From an uncultured Prevotellaceae bacterium (GTDB lineage Bacteria > Bacteroidota > Bacteroidia > Bacteroidales > Bacteroidaceae), in assembly GCA_902771155.1 (NCBI GenBank), contig CACXVS010000050.1, forward strand, positions 1-15,434: a DNA stretch of 15,434 nucleotides, in the 5' to 3' direction. This document shows positions 4,776 to 12,975 of this stretch, one piece after another (positions within the stretch are counted from its first letter, which is position 1; each line of letters begins with the position of its first letter). Under the pieces are notes generated by a model. It had not been told where the DNA came from and searched no databases. It was given only the letters and a program-made list of their open reading frames with translations. The position numbers and the translations under genes are program-made.

Positions 4776-6989
4776 ATGAAACAAAAAAGATGTTTGGTTC
4801 TTTCTATGCTTGTGGCCCTAGCTTTGACATCGGCACACGCTGGAGAGAAACTGAGTTTGGTGGATATCAACCAGGGCTATTTCCGTTCGGAATCGATGCA
4901 GGCAGTGAGTCCGATGGCTGACGGTGAGACCTATAGTCAGATCAGCGATAATGGGCAGCAGGTGGTATCGTACTCGTTCCGTACTGGGAAACAGGTTGGC
5001 GTGCTCTTCGACGCAGCAACGGCCAGAGGTGCGCAGATAGGCAGCGTGGACGGTTATATCATGAGTCCTGACGGCAAGCGCATGTTGATTCAGACGAAGA
5101 CGAAGTCCATCTACCGACGCTCTTTTACGGCTGTGTATTATATCTACGATATCCGTAACAACAAGTTGGAGCCGCTCAGCGACGGCGGTCCCCAGCAGAC
5201 GCCACTGTTCTCGCCGGATGGTAATCAGATAGCCTTTGTGCGTGAGAACAACATCTATCTGGTGAAACTGCTCTATGACAATGCCGAGAGTCAGGTGACG
5301 AAGGACGGTAAGTTCAATGAGGTCATCAACGGCATTCCCGACTGGGTATATGAGGAGGAGTTCTCTACGAACAGTTCGATGGTATTCTCGGCCGACTCAA
5401 GGCAGATTGTGTGGATCAGATACGACGAGAGTGACGTCAGGCAGTATTCGATGCAGTTGTTCAAGGGTATGGCCCCTGAGCGCGATGCCTTTGCGGAGTA
5501 TCCTGGCGACTATACCTACAAATATCCGGTTCCTGGGCAGGTGAATTCGAAGGTGAGCGTGATGAGCTACGACATCCAGTCGCATCAGACTCGGAAGATA
5601 GACCTTCCCCTGGATGCCGACGGCTATATACCACGTATCAAGGCCACCAGCGATCCTGCCAAGATAGCCGTCTTTACGATGAACCGCCATCAGGATGTGC
5701 TGCGTATCTACATGGCCAATCCGCTCTCGACGGTGTGTCAGTTGGCCATTGAGGACAAGGTTGACAAGTATATCAAGGAAGAGGTGCTCGAGGACGTGAA
5801 GATTACCGACAAGCACATACTGCTGTCAAGTGAGCGCGACGGCTATAACCACCTTTACCTCTACAACCTGAACGGGCAGTTGCTGCGGCAGGTTGTGAAA
5901 GACAAGTATGTGGTGACATCGGTGTATGGCTATGACGAGCAGACTGGTGACACCTATTTCGCTGCCAACCCCAACGGGCCTGTGGATCAGCAGGTGATGG
6001 TGGCTCATGTCAATGGCAAGACGGAGATACTCTCGCGTAAGGCTGGTGTGAACAGGGCGGTATTCAGTAAGAACTTCAAGTTTTTCATTAACATCTGGAG
6101 CGATGTGGATCATCCTGCGCAATATACGCTATGCCAGAATAATGGGAAGGAACTGGTGACACTCATCGACAACAAGGCGCTGCTCGACAAACTCTCGGCC
6201 TACGACCTTGGCAAGAAGGAGTTCTTCACCTTCACCACCTCTGAGGGCATCCAGTTGAATGGCTGGATGGTGAAGCCTGCCGATTTCAATCCTGCCAGGA
6301 AATACCCTGTCATCATGTACCAGTATGGCGGACCAGGCAACCAGCAGGTGCTCAACCAGTGGGGGATAGGCATGAGCGGCAATGGCGCCATCCTGGAACA
6401 GTATCTGGCTCAGCAAGGCTACATCTGTGTGTGCGTGGATAACCGAGGCACTGGCGGACGTGGGGCGGAGTTTGAGAAATGTACCTACCTGCGCCTGGGA
6501 GAACTGGAGGCACGCGATCAGGTGGAGACGGCTCTATGGCTTGGGAAACAGGCGTATGTGGATAAGGAGCGGATAGGTATCTGGGGATGGTCGTACGGCG
6601 GATGGAACACCCTGATGTCGATGTCGGAGGGAAGACCTGTGTTCTGTGCAGGTGTTGCCATCGCTCCCCCTACGTGTTGGCGCTATTACGACTCTATCTA
6701 TACGGAGCGCTATATGCGTACACCCAAGGAGAACCAGAAAGGCTACGACGAGGTGAACCCCATCCATCGTGCCTCGCAGTTGCATGGGGCTCTCCTGATT
6801 TGTCATGGTCTGGCTGATGATAACGTGCACTACCAGAATACGGCAGAATACGTGGAAGCACTGGTGCAGGCAGACAAGGACTTCCGTCAGTTGGTCTATA
6901 CAAATCGTAATCATAGCATCTATGGCGGTAATACGCGTAACCATCTGTTCCGTCAGGCTGTTAATCATTTCAATGCGAACATGAAATGA
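4776..6989 (+). CDS. Dipeptidyl peptidase IV family serine protease (S9B), secreted, 737 residues
   Basis: Removes N-terminal dipeptides, typically Xaa-Pro, from peptides; in asaccharolytic or proteolytic Bacteroidales such enzymes work in the periplasm or at the surface. Residues 1-22 are a signal peptide ending AHA. The N-terminal beta-propeller carries DWVYEEEF, whose glutamates (193-195) match the substrate amino-terminus-binding pair of human DPP4. The C-terminal alpha/beta hydrolase domain has the nucleophile Ser606 in GWSYGGW, Asp681 in HGLADDNVH and His713 in NRNHS; the Asp-His spacing (32) equals that of human DPP4 (708/740). DNRGTGGRG is also typical. The frame extends to an ATG at 4734 inside the gldB-like gene, but starting at 4776 gives a clean signal peptide and a 25-base gap, so it is preferred. 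All catalytic residues are intact. Confidence 0.95.
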   Translation: MKQKRCLVLSMLVALALTSAHAGEKLSLVDINQGYFRSESMQAVSPMADGETYSQISDNGQQVVSYSFRTGKQVGVLFDAATARGAQIGSVDGYIMSPDGKRMLIQTKTKSIYRRSFTAVYYIYDIRNNKLEPLSDGGPQQTPLFSPDGNQIAFVRENNIYLVKLLYDNAESQVTKDGKFNEVINGIPDWVYEEEFSTNSSMVFSADSRQIVWIRYDESDVRQYSMQLFKGMAPERDAFAEYPGDYTYKYPVPGQVNSKVSVMSYDIQSHQTRKIDLPLDADGYIPRIKATSDPAKIAVFTMNRHQDVLRIYMANPLSTVCQLAIEDKVDKYIKEEVLEDVKITDKHILLSSERDGYNHLYLYNLNGQLLRQVVKDKYVVTSVYGYDEQTGDTYFAANPNGPVDQQVMVAHVNGKTEILSRKAGVNRAVFSKNFKFFINIWSDVDHPAQYTLCQNNGKELVTLIDNKALLDKLSAYDLGKKEFFTFTTSEGIQLNGWMVKPADFNPARKYPVIMYQYGGPGNQQVLNQWGIGMSGNGAILEQYLAQQGYICVCVDNRGTGGRGAEFEKCTYLRLGELEARDQVETALWLGKQAYVDKERIGIWGWSYGGWNTLMSMSEGRPVFCAGVAIAPPTCWRYYDSIYTERYMRTPKENQKGYDEVNPIHRASQLHGALLICHGLADDNVHYQNTAEYVEALVQADKDFRQLVYTNRNHSIYGGNTRNHLFRQAVNHFNANMK

Positions 6990-7086
6990 GGCCAATAGAC
7001 CCACGATGTTGTTAATAAATCATAATTAATCACTGTTTCGTGCAAGGTTTATGACGGTTGGCGGTTATAGAGGTAGAAAAAGTTTG

Positions 7087-7094
7087 TATCTTTG
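7087..7094 (+). promoter_or_regulatory. -7 box TATCTTTG of the BACON lipoprotein gene
   Basis: TATCTTTG followed by CACCCG, 35 bases before the ATG at 7129. The -33 region is poor: the only TTG nearby (7058-7060) is 26 bp upstream. The remainder of the 139-bp gap 6990-7128 is AT-rich and shows no terminator hairpin. Confidence 0.65.
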
Positions 7095-7128
7095 CACCCG
7101 AAAAGTAGTGCTTAAGTGATTATAGATA

Positions 7129-8793
7129 ATGAAAATAGTAAAATTCTTAGAAATAAGTGTGATGATGCTTGTGCTGTGCATAGGCTTCTCGTCATGCAGT
7201 GATGACAGTTATGAATCGCGTATTCATGAACTGCTGATTGACAGTAAGAAACTGGTGTTTGAGGCTACTGAAGATGAAGGTGAACTGGTGAGCACGCTGA
7301 CATTCCGCGGTGAGGATGTGTCGCACTATAAGGCCAATCCAGATGCTGAATGGTGTACGGTGTACTTTACCGATTCGACCTCGACGATGACAATCAAGGT
7401 CACTAATAACGACACGTTTGACGAGCGCAAATCCACGGTTACTATCCTGGATACGAAAGACGGCGTTTCGTCTCGTACATTCGTTGTGACGCAGAAACAG
7501 AACAATGTGATCAGACTGGTTGACGGCGAGGGCGTCACTTATGAGGTGAGCACAGATGGCGGACAGGTTGTCGTCAATCTGGAGAGCAACGTGAGTTATA
7601 CCGTCCAGATTCCCAGTGATGTGGATTGGATTACCCTGCCTGGCGCCAGCGGCACAAGAGGCCTGCAGCAGTCGCAGGTTGTTCTTCAGGTGGCCAGAAA
7701 CACGACGGAGAAAACTCGCAGTGCCCAGGTCGTCATCAAAGACGAGACATCAGGCGCTATGCAGATCATTCTTGTCACACAGTTGTTCCAGGCTTATCTG
7801 AAAGTGGCAGAGAAGAGTTTTACGGTCGATGAGTTGGGCGGTGAGATCGCTGTCAATATCGAGACCAATATTTCCTTTGACTTCTATACGACTCCAGAGG
7901 ATGCCTGGGTGAAGAAGAAGGGAAATCGTGAGACCATCAACGACAATACTGTCTGCCAGAAGGTCTATGTTTATCCTTTCACTGATAAAGCGCCTGAACG
8001 TACTTCTTCACTGAGTGTGGAGAATGCGTCGTTTGGTTTTCAATATACCATCAAGATTACCCAGACGCGTAATCTTTATATCCAGGAGTCGTCGATCAAG
8101 ATCCTGACTGGCGCTTCTCAGAAGCTGACTCTCTATAATGCCGACAATGAGGCTGTATATTGGGAGACGGAAGACGAGAAAATTGCCACTGTCGATGACG
8201 AGGGTAATGTGACTGGTGTAGGTGCTGGAGTAACCATCGTCAAGGTGTTCTCTTCGGATGGCGTGCATACAGATAACGTATCGGTAACTGTAGAAAAGCC
8301 TGCCGACCTGAAGGATAAGATACAGTATCAGTGGCAGCCTTACTTTACGCCATTCGACGATGTGAGCGTGCTGACAAAACTGAGTTGTGCACTTACCAAT
8401 AACAGCGAATATGACCTGATGGTAACCAAGGTGACGCTCTATTCCGACAATGTCGTGCTGACGAGTGCCGAGCCTCAGGGTGATGCCGGAAAGTGGGCTA
8501 TCGGTAAGGAGTTCGAGTTCAAGGCTGATATTCCTGTGGAATATGAGGAGGACACCGTCGAGGAACAGGAGGTTGAGAATGAAGACGGAACCATTACGAT
8601 GGTGCCTGTAACCATTCCTGGAAAGGCCAAGGAGAATACCCACCAATACCTCCTCGTCGTGGAGTACAAGCACAGCAGTGAGACATTCTCTTATATGTGC
8701 TATTACCCAGAGCTGACTCCTGCTGACGAGAGCTCAGACGGGGAGAAGGCGGCCGCTCGCAAGAAGGCTGTCAGAAAGAACAGAAGAAGATAA
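7129..8793 (+). CDS. BACON- and Ig-like-domain lipoprotein with basic C-terminal tail, 554 residues
   Basis: The signal peptide ends in the lipobox FSSC (Cys23), followed by SDD, an acidic start resembling the lipoprotein export signal that sends Bacteroidetes lipoproteins to the cell surface. Three BACON-like repeats follow, at about 35-122, 126-218 and 222-314. Each ends in an FVVTQ/ILVTQ/IKITQ-type strand; the second holds the typical DWITLPGASG. Residues 316-392 look like a bacterial Ig-like (Big_2) domain (IATVDDEGNVTGVGAG). Residues 395-530 are a beta-rich module I do not recognise, containing a very acidic stretch (EEDTVEEQEVENEDG). The last 17 residues are almost all Lys, Arg and Ala. 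BACON domains are thought to bind carbohydrate, mucin or other proteins; no enzyme domain is visible. It is a single-gene unit with no SusC/SusD neighbours here. Confidence 0.85.
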   Translation: MKIVKFLEISVMMLVLCIGFSSCSDDSYESRIHELLIDSKKLVFEATEDEGELVSTLTFRGEDVSHYKANPDAEWCTVYFTDSTSTMTIKVTNNDTFDERKSTVTILDTKDGVSSRTFVVTQKQNNVIRLVDGEGVTYEVSTDGGQVVVNLESNVSYTVQIPSDVDWITLPGASGTRGLQQSQVVLQVARNTTEKTRSAQVVIKDETSGAMQIILVTQLFQAYLKVAEKSFTVDELGGEIAVNIETNISFDFYTTPEDAWVKKKGNRETINDNTVCQKVYVYPFTDKAPERTSSLSVENASFGFQYTIKITQTRNLYIQESSIKILTGASQKLTLYNADNEAVYWETEDEKIATVDDEGNVTGVGAGVTIVKVFSSDGVHTDNVSVTVEKPADLKDKIQYQWQPYFTPFDDVSVLTKLSCALTNNSEYDLMVTKVTLYSDNVVLTSAEPQGDAGKWAIGKEFEFKADIPVEYEEDTVEEQEVENEDGTITMVPVTIPGKAKENTHQYLLVVEYKHSSETFSYMCYYPELTPADESSDGEKAAARKKAVRKNRRR

Positions 8794-8806
8794 CATCAGA
8801 TGATAA

Positions 8807-8843
8807 AAGAGAAAAGGCATCCAAACCGGATGCCTTTTCTCTT
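8807..8843. terminator. Bidirectional terminator between the BACON gene and glyA
   Basis: A perfect 16-bp stem, AAGAGAAAAGGCATCC (8807-8822) with its complement (8828-8843), around the 5-nt loop AAACC. The arms carry A-rich and T-rich outer halves, so the T-rich strand follows the GC core in both directions. It lies 13 bases after the plus-strand gene and 15 bases after the end of minus-strand glyA. Confidence 0.9.
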
Positions 8844-8858
8844 GTTGTATTCATTCAA

Positions 8859-10139
8859 TTAATAAGCGAAGAGGGGATAGTCCTTCATCTTCTCATTGAC
8901 CTTCGCACGAACGCTGGCAATCACCTGCTCGTTCTCAGGATCGTTGAGGACTTCCTCAATCCAGGCGGCAATCTGAACCATCAGGTCTTCCTTGGCACCA
9001 CGTGTGGTGATGGCTGGTGTACCCAGACGGATACCAGAGGTCTGGAAGGCACTGCGGGTATCAAACGGTACCATGTTCTTGTTGACGGTGATATCGGCAG
9101 CAACAAGTGCATTCTCTGCTACCTTACCAGTCAGGTCGGGATACTTAGAGCGCAGGTCAACCAGCATGGAGTGGTTGTCGGTACCACCGCTGACGATGGT
9201 GAAGCCACGCTTGATGAGTTCCTCTGCAAGCACCTTGGCATTCTTCTGCACCTGCTTGGCCCACTCCTTGAACTCGGGCTGCAGAGCCTCGCCAAAGGCA
9301 ACAGCCTTGGCAGCGATGACGTGCTCGAGCGGACCACCCTGCTGACCAGGGAATACGGCTGAGTTGATCAGCTGCGACATCTTCTTCACGACACCCTTCG
9401 GAGTGGTGTAACCCCAAGGATTATCGAAGTCCTTACCCAACAGGATAATACCACCACGAGGACCACGAAGTGTCTTGTGGGTGGTAGATGTGACGATGTG
9501 AGCATACTCCACAGGGTTGTCGAGCAATCCGGCAGCAATCAGACCAGCGGGGTGGGCCATGTCGATCATCAGCAGTGCTCCTACCTTGTCGGCAATCTCA
9601 CGCATACGCTTGTAGTCCCACTCACGGCTGTAGGCTGAGCCACCACCGATAATCAGTTTGGGCTTGTGCTCCAGTGCCAGTCGCTCCATCTCATCATAAT
9701 CCACACGGCCTGTCTCTTTATTCAGGTTGTAGCCTACGGGCTTGTAAAGAATGCCCGATGTGTTTACGAGTGAACCATGAGAGAGGTGACCACCATGGTC
9801 GAGGTTCATGCCCATGAATGTGTCGCCTGGCTTAAGAACGGCAAGGAGTACTGCAGCATTAGCCTGTGCACCTGAGTGAGGCTGTACGTTGGCATATTCT
9901 GCTCCGAAAAGTTTGCAAACACGGTCGATGGCCAGTTGCTCAACCTCGTCAACAACCTGGCAGCCGCCATAATAACGGTGACCAGGATAGCCCTCAGCGT
10001 ATTTGTTGGTGAGGTAACTGCCCATGGCCTCCATGACCTGGTCACTCACGAAATTCTCACTGGCAATCAGCTCTATGCCTTTCAGCTGGCGCTGATGCTC
10101 TTTCTCAATTAACTCAAAGATGGTGTTGTCTCTGTTCAT
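8859..10139 (-). CDS. glyA: Serine hydroxymethyltransferase GlyA, 426 residues
   Basis: A PLP enzyme converting serine and tetrahydrofolate to glycine and 5,10-methylene-tetrahydrofolate, the main source of one-carbon units for purines, thymidylate and methionine; cytoplasmic. The N-terminus has the family signatures IELIASENF and [15 protein letters not shown]. The PLP Schiff-base lysine is Lys222 in [25 protein letters not shown] upstream holds the PLP-ring Asp and His, and the C-terminal domain is complete. The length is normal. It is the last gene of a minus-strand run: its ATG is 32 bases after the stop of the cobW-family gene with no promoter box between, and a strong terminator follows its stop. 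Confidence 0.98.
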   Translation of the reverse strand: MNRDNTIFELIEKEHQRQLKGIELIASENFVSDQVMEAMGSYLTNKYAEGYPGHRYYGGCQVVDEVEQLAIDRVCKLFGAEYANVQPHSGAQANAAVLLAVLKPGDTFMGMNLDHGGHLSHGSLVNTSGILYKPVGYNLNKETGRVDYDEMERLALEHKPKLIIGGGSAYSREWDYKRMREIADKVGALLMIDMAHPAGLIAAGLLDNPVEYAHIVTSTTHKTLRGPRGGIILLGKDFDNPWGYTTPKGVVKKMSQLINSAVFPGQQGGPLEHVIAAKAVAFGEALQPEFKEWAKQVQKNAKVLAEELIKRGFTIVSGGTDNHSMLVDLRSKYPDLTGKVAENALVAADITVNKNMVPFDTRSAFQTSGIRLGTPAITTRGAKEDLMVQIAAWIEEVLNDPENEQVIASVRAKVNEKMKDYPLFAY

Positions 10140-10171
10140 TGTCTTTGTTTATTGTGATGTTAATAATATGT

Positions 10172-11398
10172 CTATGCTAGGCAGCGGTCAAGTTCGTCGG
10201 CAATCAGTTGCTTGTCGAGATGCTGTCCGATGAAGACGAGTTTCTGCATACGGTCGCCATACTGCTCGTCCCAGTCTCGGCGCAGTCCTGGATTCTGGGC
10301 CATGAACTGCTCGAGTTCGTCTTTGGGCATGGTGGCATACCATTGTCCGACATTACGGATAGAAACCTGTTTACCAGCCTGTTCGAACACATAGCAGACG
10401 TCTTTCTCGTCTCGGAAATAGCAGATGCCCTTGGCTCTGATAATCCCTTTAGGCCATTTGCGGGCCACAAATTCATCGAAGAGTCCGAGTTCGAAGGGCT
10501 GGCGACGATAATAGACGTAGGTGCCGATGCCATATTCCTCGGCTTCGCCTTCATCCTCATGATGGTGGTGATGATGGTGGTGGTGCTCATGCTCATGCTC
10601 ATGGTGGTGCTCATGGTGATGATCATGCTCTTCTTCATCTTCATCGTCGTCGTCGTCATCGTCATCGTGATGCTTCTCCACCTCCTGAATCCATGTGGCA
10701 GATGTAGCCACACTATCGAAGTCGAAGAGGTTGGTATTCAGGATGTCATCAAAATCTACATCACCGTAATTACATTCTATGATCTTAGCCTTGGGCTGCA
10801 ACTCGCGCACAATACTGCGCACTCGTCCCAGTTCGTCAGGCGTTACCTCTGCAGCCTTGTTGAGCAGGATGATGTTACAGAATTCAATCTGCTGAATCAC
10901 CAGGTTCTCGATATCTTCCTCGTCAATGTTCTGTTTCAACAGGTCAAGCCCATTGCCAAACTCGTCTCTCATGCGCAAGGCATCAACGACTGTAACGATG
11001 CAGTCAAGACGGGGCACACCCTGTTCGGTCACTTCTGGTGCCAAGGATGGAATACTGCAGATGGTCTGGGCAATAGGGGCGGGCTCGCAGATGCCACTGG
11101 CTTCAATCACGATATAGTCGAACTTCTGCAGGGCGATGATATCTTGCAGTTGCTTAACAAGATCCATCTTGAGCGTGCAGCAGATACAACCGTTTTGCAG
11201 AGCCACCAGACTGTCGTCGGATTGATTCACGATACCACCTTGTTGTATCAGGTCGGCATCGATGTTTACCTCACCGATATCATTGACAATGACGGCAAAC
11301 TTAATGCCGCGCTTGTTGCTTAATATTCTATTTAATAAGGTAGTCTTGCCGCTGCCCAAGTAACCTGTCAACAGCAAAACAGGTGTCTCCTTTTTCAT
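10172..11398 (-). CDS. CobW/COG0523-family GTPase with His/Asp/Glu-rich metal-binding tract, 408 residues
   Basis: A G3E-class P-loop GTPase, the group that delivers metal (zinc, cobalt or iron) to client proteins. Walker A is GYLGSGKTT (12-20). The metal-binding CxCC motif is Cys71, Cys73, Cys74 (NGCICC), and IEASG is at 98-102. The position of the guanine-specificity motif NKxD reads NKAA (180-183), lacking the aspartate. Residues 243-288 are almost entirely Asp, Glu and His (eight Asp in a row, then nine His in a row), a likely metal buffer, inserted before the C-terminal CobW_C domain (about 292-395). The gene lies between pyrI, which encodes a zinc protein, and glyA, with no promoter box at either junction. 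The metal and the client are not known. Confidence 0.92.
   Translation of the reverse strand: MKKETPVLLLTGYLGSGKTTLLNRILSNKRGIKFAVIVNDIGEVNIDADLIQQGGIVNQSDDSLVALQNGCICCTLKMDLVKQLQDIIALQKFDYIVIEASGICEPAPIAQTICSIPSLAPEVTEQGVPRLDCIVTVVDALRMRDEFGNGLDLLKQNIDEEDIENLVIQQIEFCNIILLNKAAEVTPDELGRVRSIVRELQPKAKIIECNYGDVDFDDILNTNLFDFDSVATSATWIQEVEKHHDDDDDDDDEDEEEHDHHHEHHHEHEHEHHHHHHHHHEDEGEAEEYGIGTYVYYRRQPFELGLFDEFVARKWPKGIIRAKGICYFRDEKDVCYVFEQAGKQVSIRNVGQWYATMPKDELEQFMAQNPGLRRDWDEQYGDRMQKLVFIGQHLDKQLIADELDRCLA
10535..10672 (-). repeat. Microsatellite-like codon repeats encoding the His/Asp/Glu tract
   Basis: The DNA is made of near-identical CAT/CAC, GAT/GAC and GAG/GAA triplets, encoding residues 243-288 of the GTPase. 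Such triplet runs can change copy number in frame by replication slippage, so the tract length may differ between strains without breaking the gene. Confidence 0.8.
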
Positions 11399-11399
11399 C

Positions 11400-11450
11400 T
11401 TTTTACCTAATCTTTCTTACTTTTTACCTTTTTACCTTCTTACCTTTTTT
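11400..11450. repeat. Octamer tandem repeat TTTTTACC in the pyrI-cobW gap
   Basis: TTTTTACC occurs at 11421-11428 and 11429-11436, then TTCTTACC at 11437-11444 and TTTTTT at 11445-11450. A further copy stands at 11400-11407 with degenerate sequence between. On the coding strand this is a purine-rich run of GGTAAAAA units reaching almost to the GTPase start codon. It fills nearly the whole 57-bp gap between pyrI and the GTPase gene. Confidence 0.75.
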
Positions 11451-11455
11451 ATATC

Positions 11456-11902
11456 TTATACCAGTTCCACTTTATTGATGTCTTGTTCCTTCTCGCAATA
11501 GTGGCAGGTCAGGATACCGTTGGTAACATGGAAGTAGGTTGCCATCGGCTCATTGTTGGTGATACACTTGGGGTTATTGCATTTTACGATGCCCTTGATT
11601 TCCTCTGGGGTTACTACCGTCTTCTTTTCTACTACCTCGTAATCATGGATAATGTTCAGTACAATATTGGGAGCAACAACCGACAGACGGCTGATCTCCT
11701 CGTCTGTAAAGAACTTGTCGGCCACCTTGATGATACCTTTCTTCCCAAGTTTCTTTGAAAGCAGATTGTATCCGATGGTCACAGGTGTTTCAAGATTCTG
11801 AAGTCCCAACAGCTGAGCCACCTGATAGGTCTTCTCTGATGGGATATGGTCGATAACGGTGCCATTCTCGATGGCTGCCACTAACATCTCGTTTTTTGCC
11901 AT
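11456..11902 (-). CDS. pyrI: Aspartate carbamoyltransferase regulatory subunit PyrI, 148 residues
   Basis: PyrI pairs with catalytic PyrB to form allosteric aspartate transcarbamoylase, binding CTP/ATP in its N-terminal domain and a structural zinc in its C-terminal domain that contacts PyrB. The four zinc ligands are Cys108, Cys113, Cys133 and Cys136 (CNNPKC and CHYC), close to the positions 109, 114, 138 and 141 of E. coli. The N-terminal domain has the usual start ([13 protein letters not shown]) with the effector-site region. It begins 5 bases after the pyrB stop, so the two are translated from one message. The length is slightly shorter than the E. coli subunit (153). No anomalies. Confidence 0.97.
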   Translation of the reverse strand: MAKNEMLVAAIENGTVIDHIPSEKTYQVAQLLGLQNLETPVTIGYNLLSKKLGKKGIIKVADKFFTDEEISRLSVVAPNIVLNIIHDYEVVEKKTVVTPEEIKGIVKCNNPKCITNNEPMATYFHVTNGILTCHYCEKEQDINKVELV

Positions 11903-11907
11903 ATTTC

Positions 11908-12855
11908 CTATTTAATAATGGTTTTGTCGTTCTTTACTTGATCCAGGGTGATGCCTAACACGTCGCAGAAGATAGCCTCTCGGGCAAAGAGACCGTTGCC
12001 TGCCTGCTGGATGTAGTAGGCATGGGGATTGTCATCCACTTCGTAGGCAATCTCGTTGACACGGGGTAGGGGATGCAGTATCTTCATATTCGGCTTCGCC
12101 AGGCGCAGCATCTCATTATTCAGCACATATACGTTCTTCACGCGCTCGTATTCCATGAGGTCAGAGAAACGCTCTTTCTGTACACGTGTCATATAGAGAA
12201 TATCGGCATCGGCAATGATCTTCTCGTTGAAGGCTGTATGTTCCTGATACTTAATACTATGCTCTTTACAGTAGATCTTGTATTCGATGGGCATGGCCAG
12301 TTCCTTAGGAGCCACAAAATGGAATGTCGGATTGAAATGGCGCATGGCCATCAGCAGGGAGTGAACAGTACGACCATACTTCAAGTCACCTACCATATAG
12401 ATGTTCAGGTTTTCCAATGTCCCCTGTGTCTTGTAGATGGAATAAAGGTCGAGCATGCACTGAGAGGGATGCTGGTGGGCACCGTCGCCTGCATTGACGA
12501 TGGGGATGGGAGCGACCTCGGAAGCATACTGGGCTGCACCTTCGATGAAATGGCGCATGACGATGACATCGGCATAGTTAGACACCATCAGGATCGTGTC
12601 TTTCAGTGTCTCGCCTTTTGTGCCACTGGTAATCTTGGGGTCAGCAAAACCGATTACACGGGCACCTAAACGGTTGGCGGCTGTCTCAAAACTCAGTCTG
12701 GTACGAGTCGAAGGTTCGAAGAATAGGGTCGCTATCACTTTACCCTTCAGGAGTTCCCTGTTAGGGTGTCTCTCAAACTCTTCTGCCATCTCAATCATAT
12801 ACATGATTTTCTCACGAGTGAGGTTGGCAATGGTTACAAAATTATGCTTTTCCAT
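11908..12855 (-). CDS. pyrB: Aspartate carbamoyltransferase catalytic subunit PyrB, 315 residues
   Basis: Catalyses the first committed step of pyrimidine synthesis, carbamoyl phosphate plus aspartate to carbamoyl aspartate; acts as trimers in a complex with PyrI. The carbamoyl-phosphate loop is FFEPSTRTR (Ser49-Thr50-Arg51-Thr52), and Lys80 in [10 protein letters not shown] corresponds to E. coli Lys84. [12 protein letters not shown] carries the His and Gln of the active site, MTRVQKERF the aspartate-binding Arg and Gln, and HPLPRVNEI is the conserved C-terminal segment. It is the first gene of the minus-strand run pyrB-pyrI-cobW-glyA. A -7 box on the minus strand lies 25 bases upstream. No leader-peptide attenuator is visible in the short gap to the divergent gene. 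Confidence 0.98.
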   Translation of the reverse strand: MEKHNFVTIANLTREKIMYMIEMAEEFERHPNRELLKGKVIATLFFEPSTRTRLSFETAANRLGARVIGFADPKITSGTKGETLKDTILMVSNYADVIVMRHFIEGAAQYASEVAPIPIVNAGDGAHQHPSQCMLDLYSIYKTQGTLENLNIYMVGDLKYGRTVHSLLMAMRHFNPTFHFVAPKELAMPIEYKIYCKEHSIKYQEHTAFNEKIIADADILYMTRVQKERFSDLMEYERVKNVYVLNNEMLRLAKPNMKILHPLPRVNEIAYEVDDNPHAYYIQQAGNGLFAREAIFCDVLGITLDQVKNDKTIIK

Positions 12856-12879
12856 CGGGCTCTTTTGAAATTATTGGCA

Positions 12880-12887
12880 CAAAAGTA
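12880..12887 (-). promoter_or_regulatory. -7 box TACTTTTG of the pyrB operon
   Basis: TACTTTTG on the minus strand, followed by TGCCAAT, 24 bases upstream of the pyrB ATG at 12855. No clear TTTG is seen 20 bp further upstream. The predicted leader is very short (under 20 nt), leaving no room for an attenuator. Confidence 0.55.
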
Positions 12888-12930
12888 CACATTATTTTTG
12901 TTTTTCGTGCGATTATTGGAAAGAAAATCG

Positions 12931-12938
12931 TAATTTTG
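12931..12938 (+). promoter_or_regulatory. -7 box TAATTTTG of the penicillin-binding protein gene
   Basis: TAATTTTG followed by CACCAAAA, 37 bases before the ATG at 12976. Only 43 bp separate it from the opposed pyrB -7 box, so the two upstream recognition regions overlap. The position 20 bp upstream reads GTGC, a poor -33 element. Confidence 0.55.
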
Positions 12939-12975
12939 CACCAAAATACTTAAAAAAGCGAAGAAAATCAAGCAT

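Noticed and set aside
10208..11323. Long plus-strand frame (371 codons) opposite the GTPase, with an apparent membrane segment
   Set aside because: The hydrophobic Met/Val/Leu run is the antisense reading of the His/Asp/Glu codons; the GTPase on the minus strand has all family motifs.
12911..12931. CGATT/AATCG inverted arms upstream of the penicillin-binding protein gene
   Set aside because: Five-bp arms around an 11-base gap are expected by chance in AT-rich DNA.
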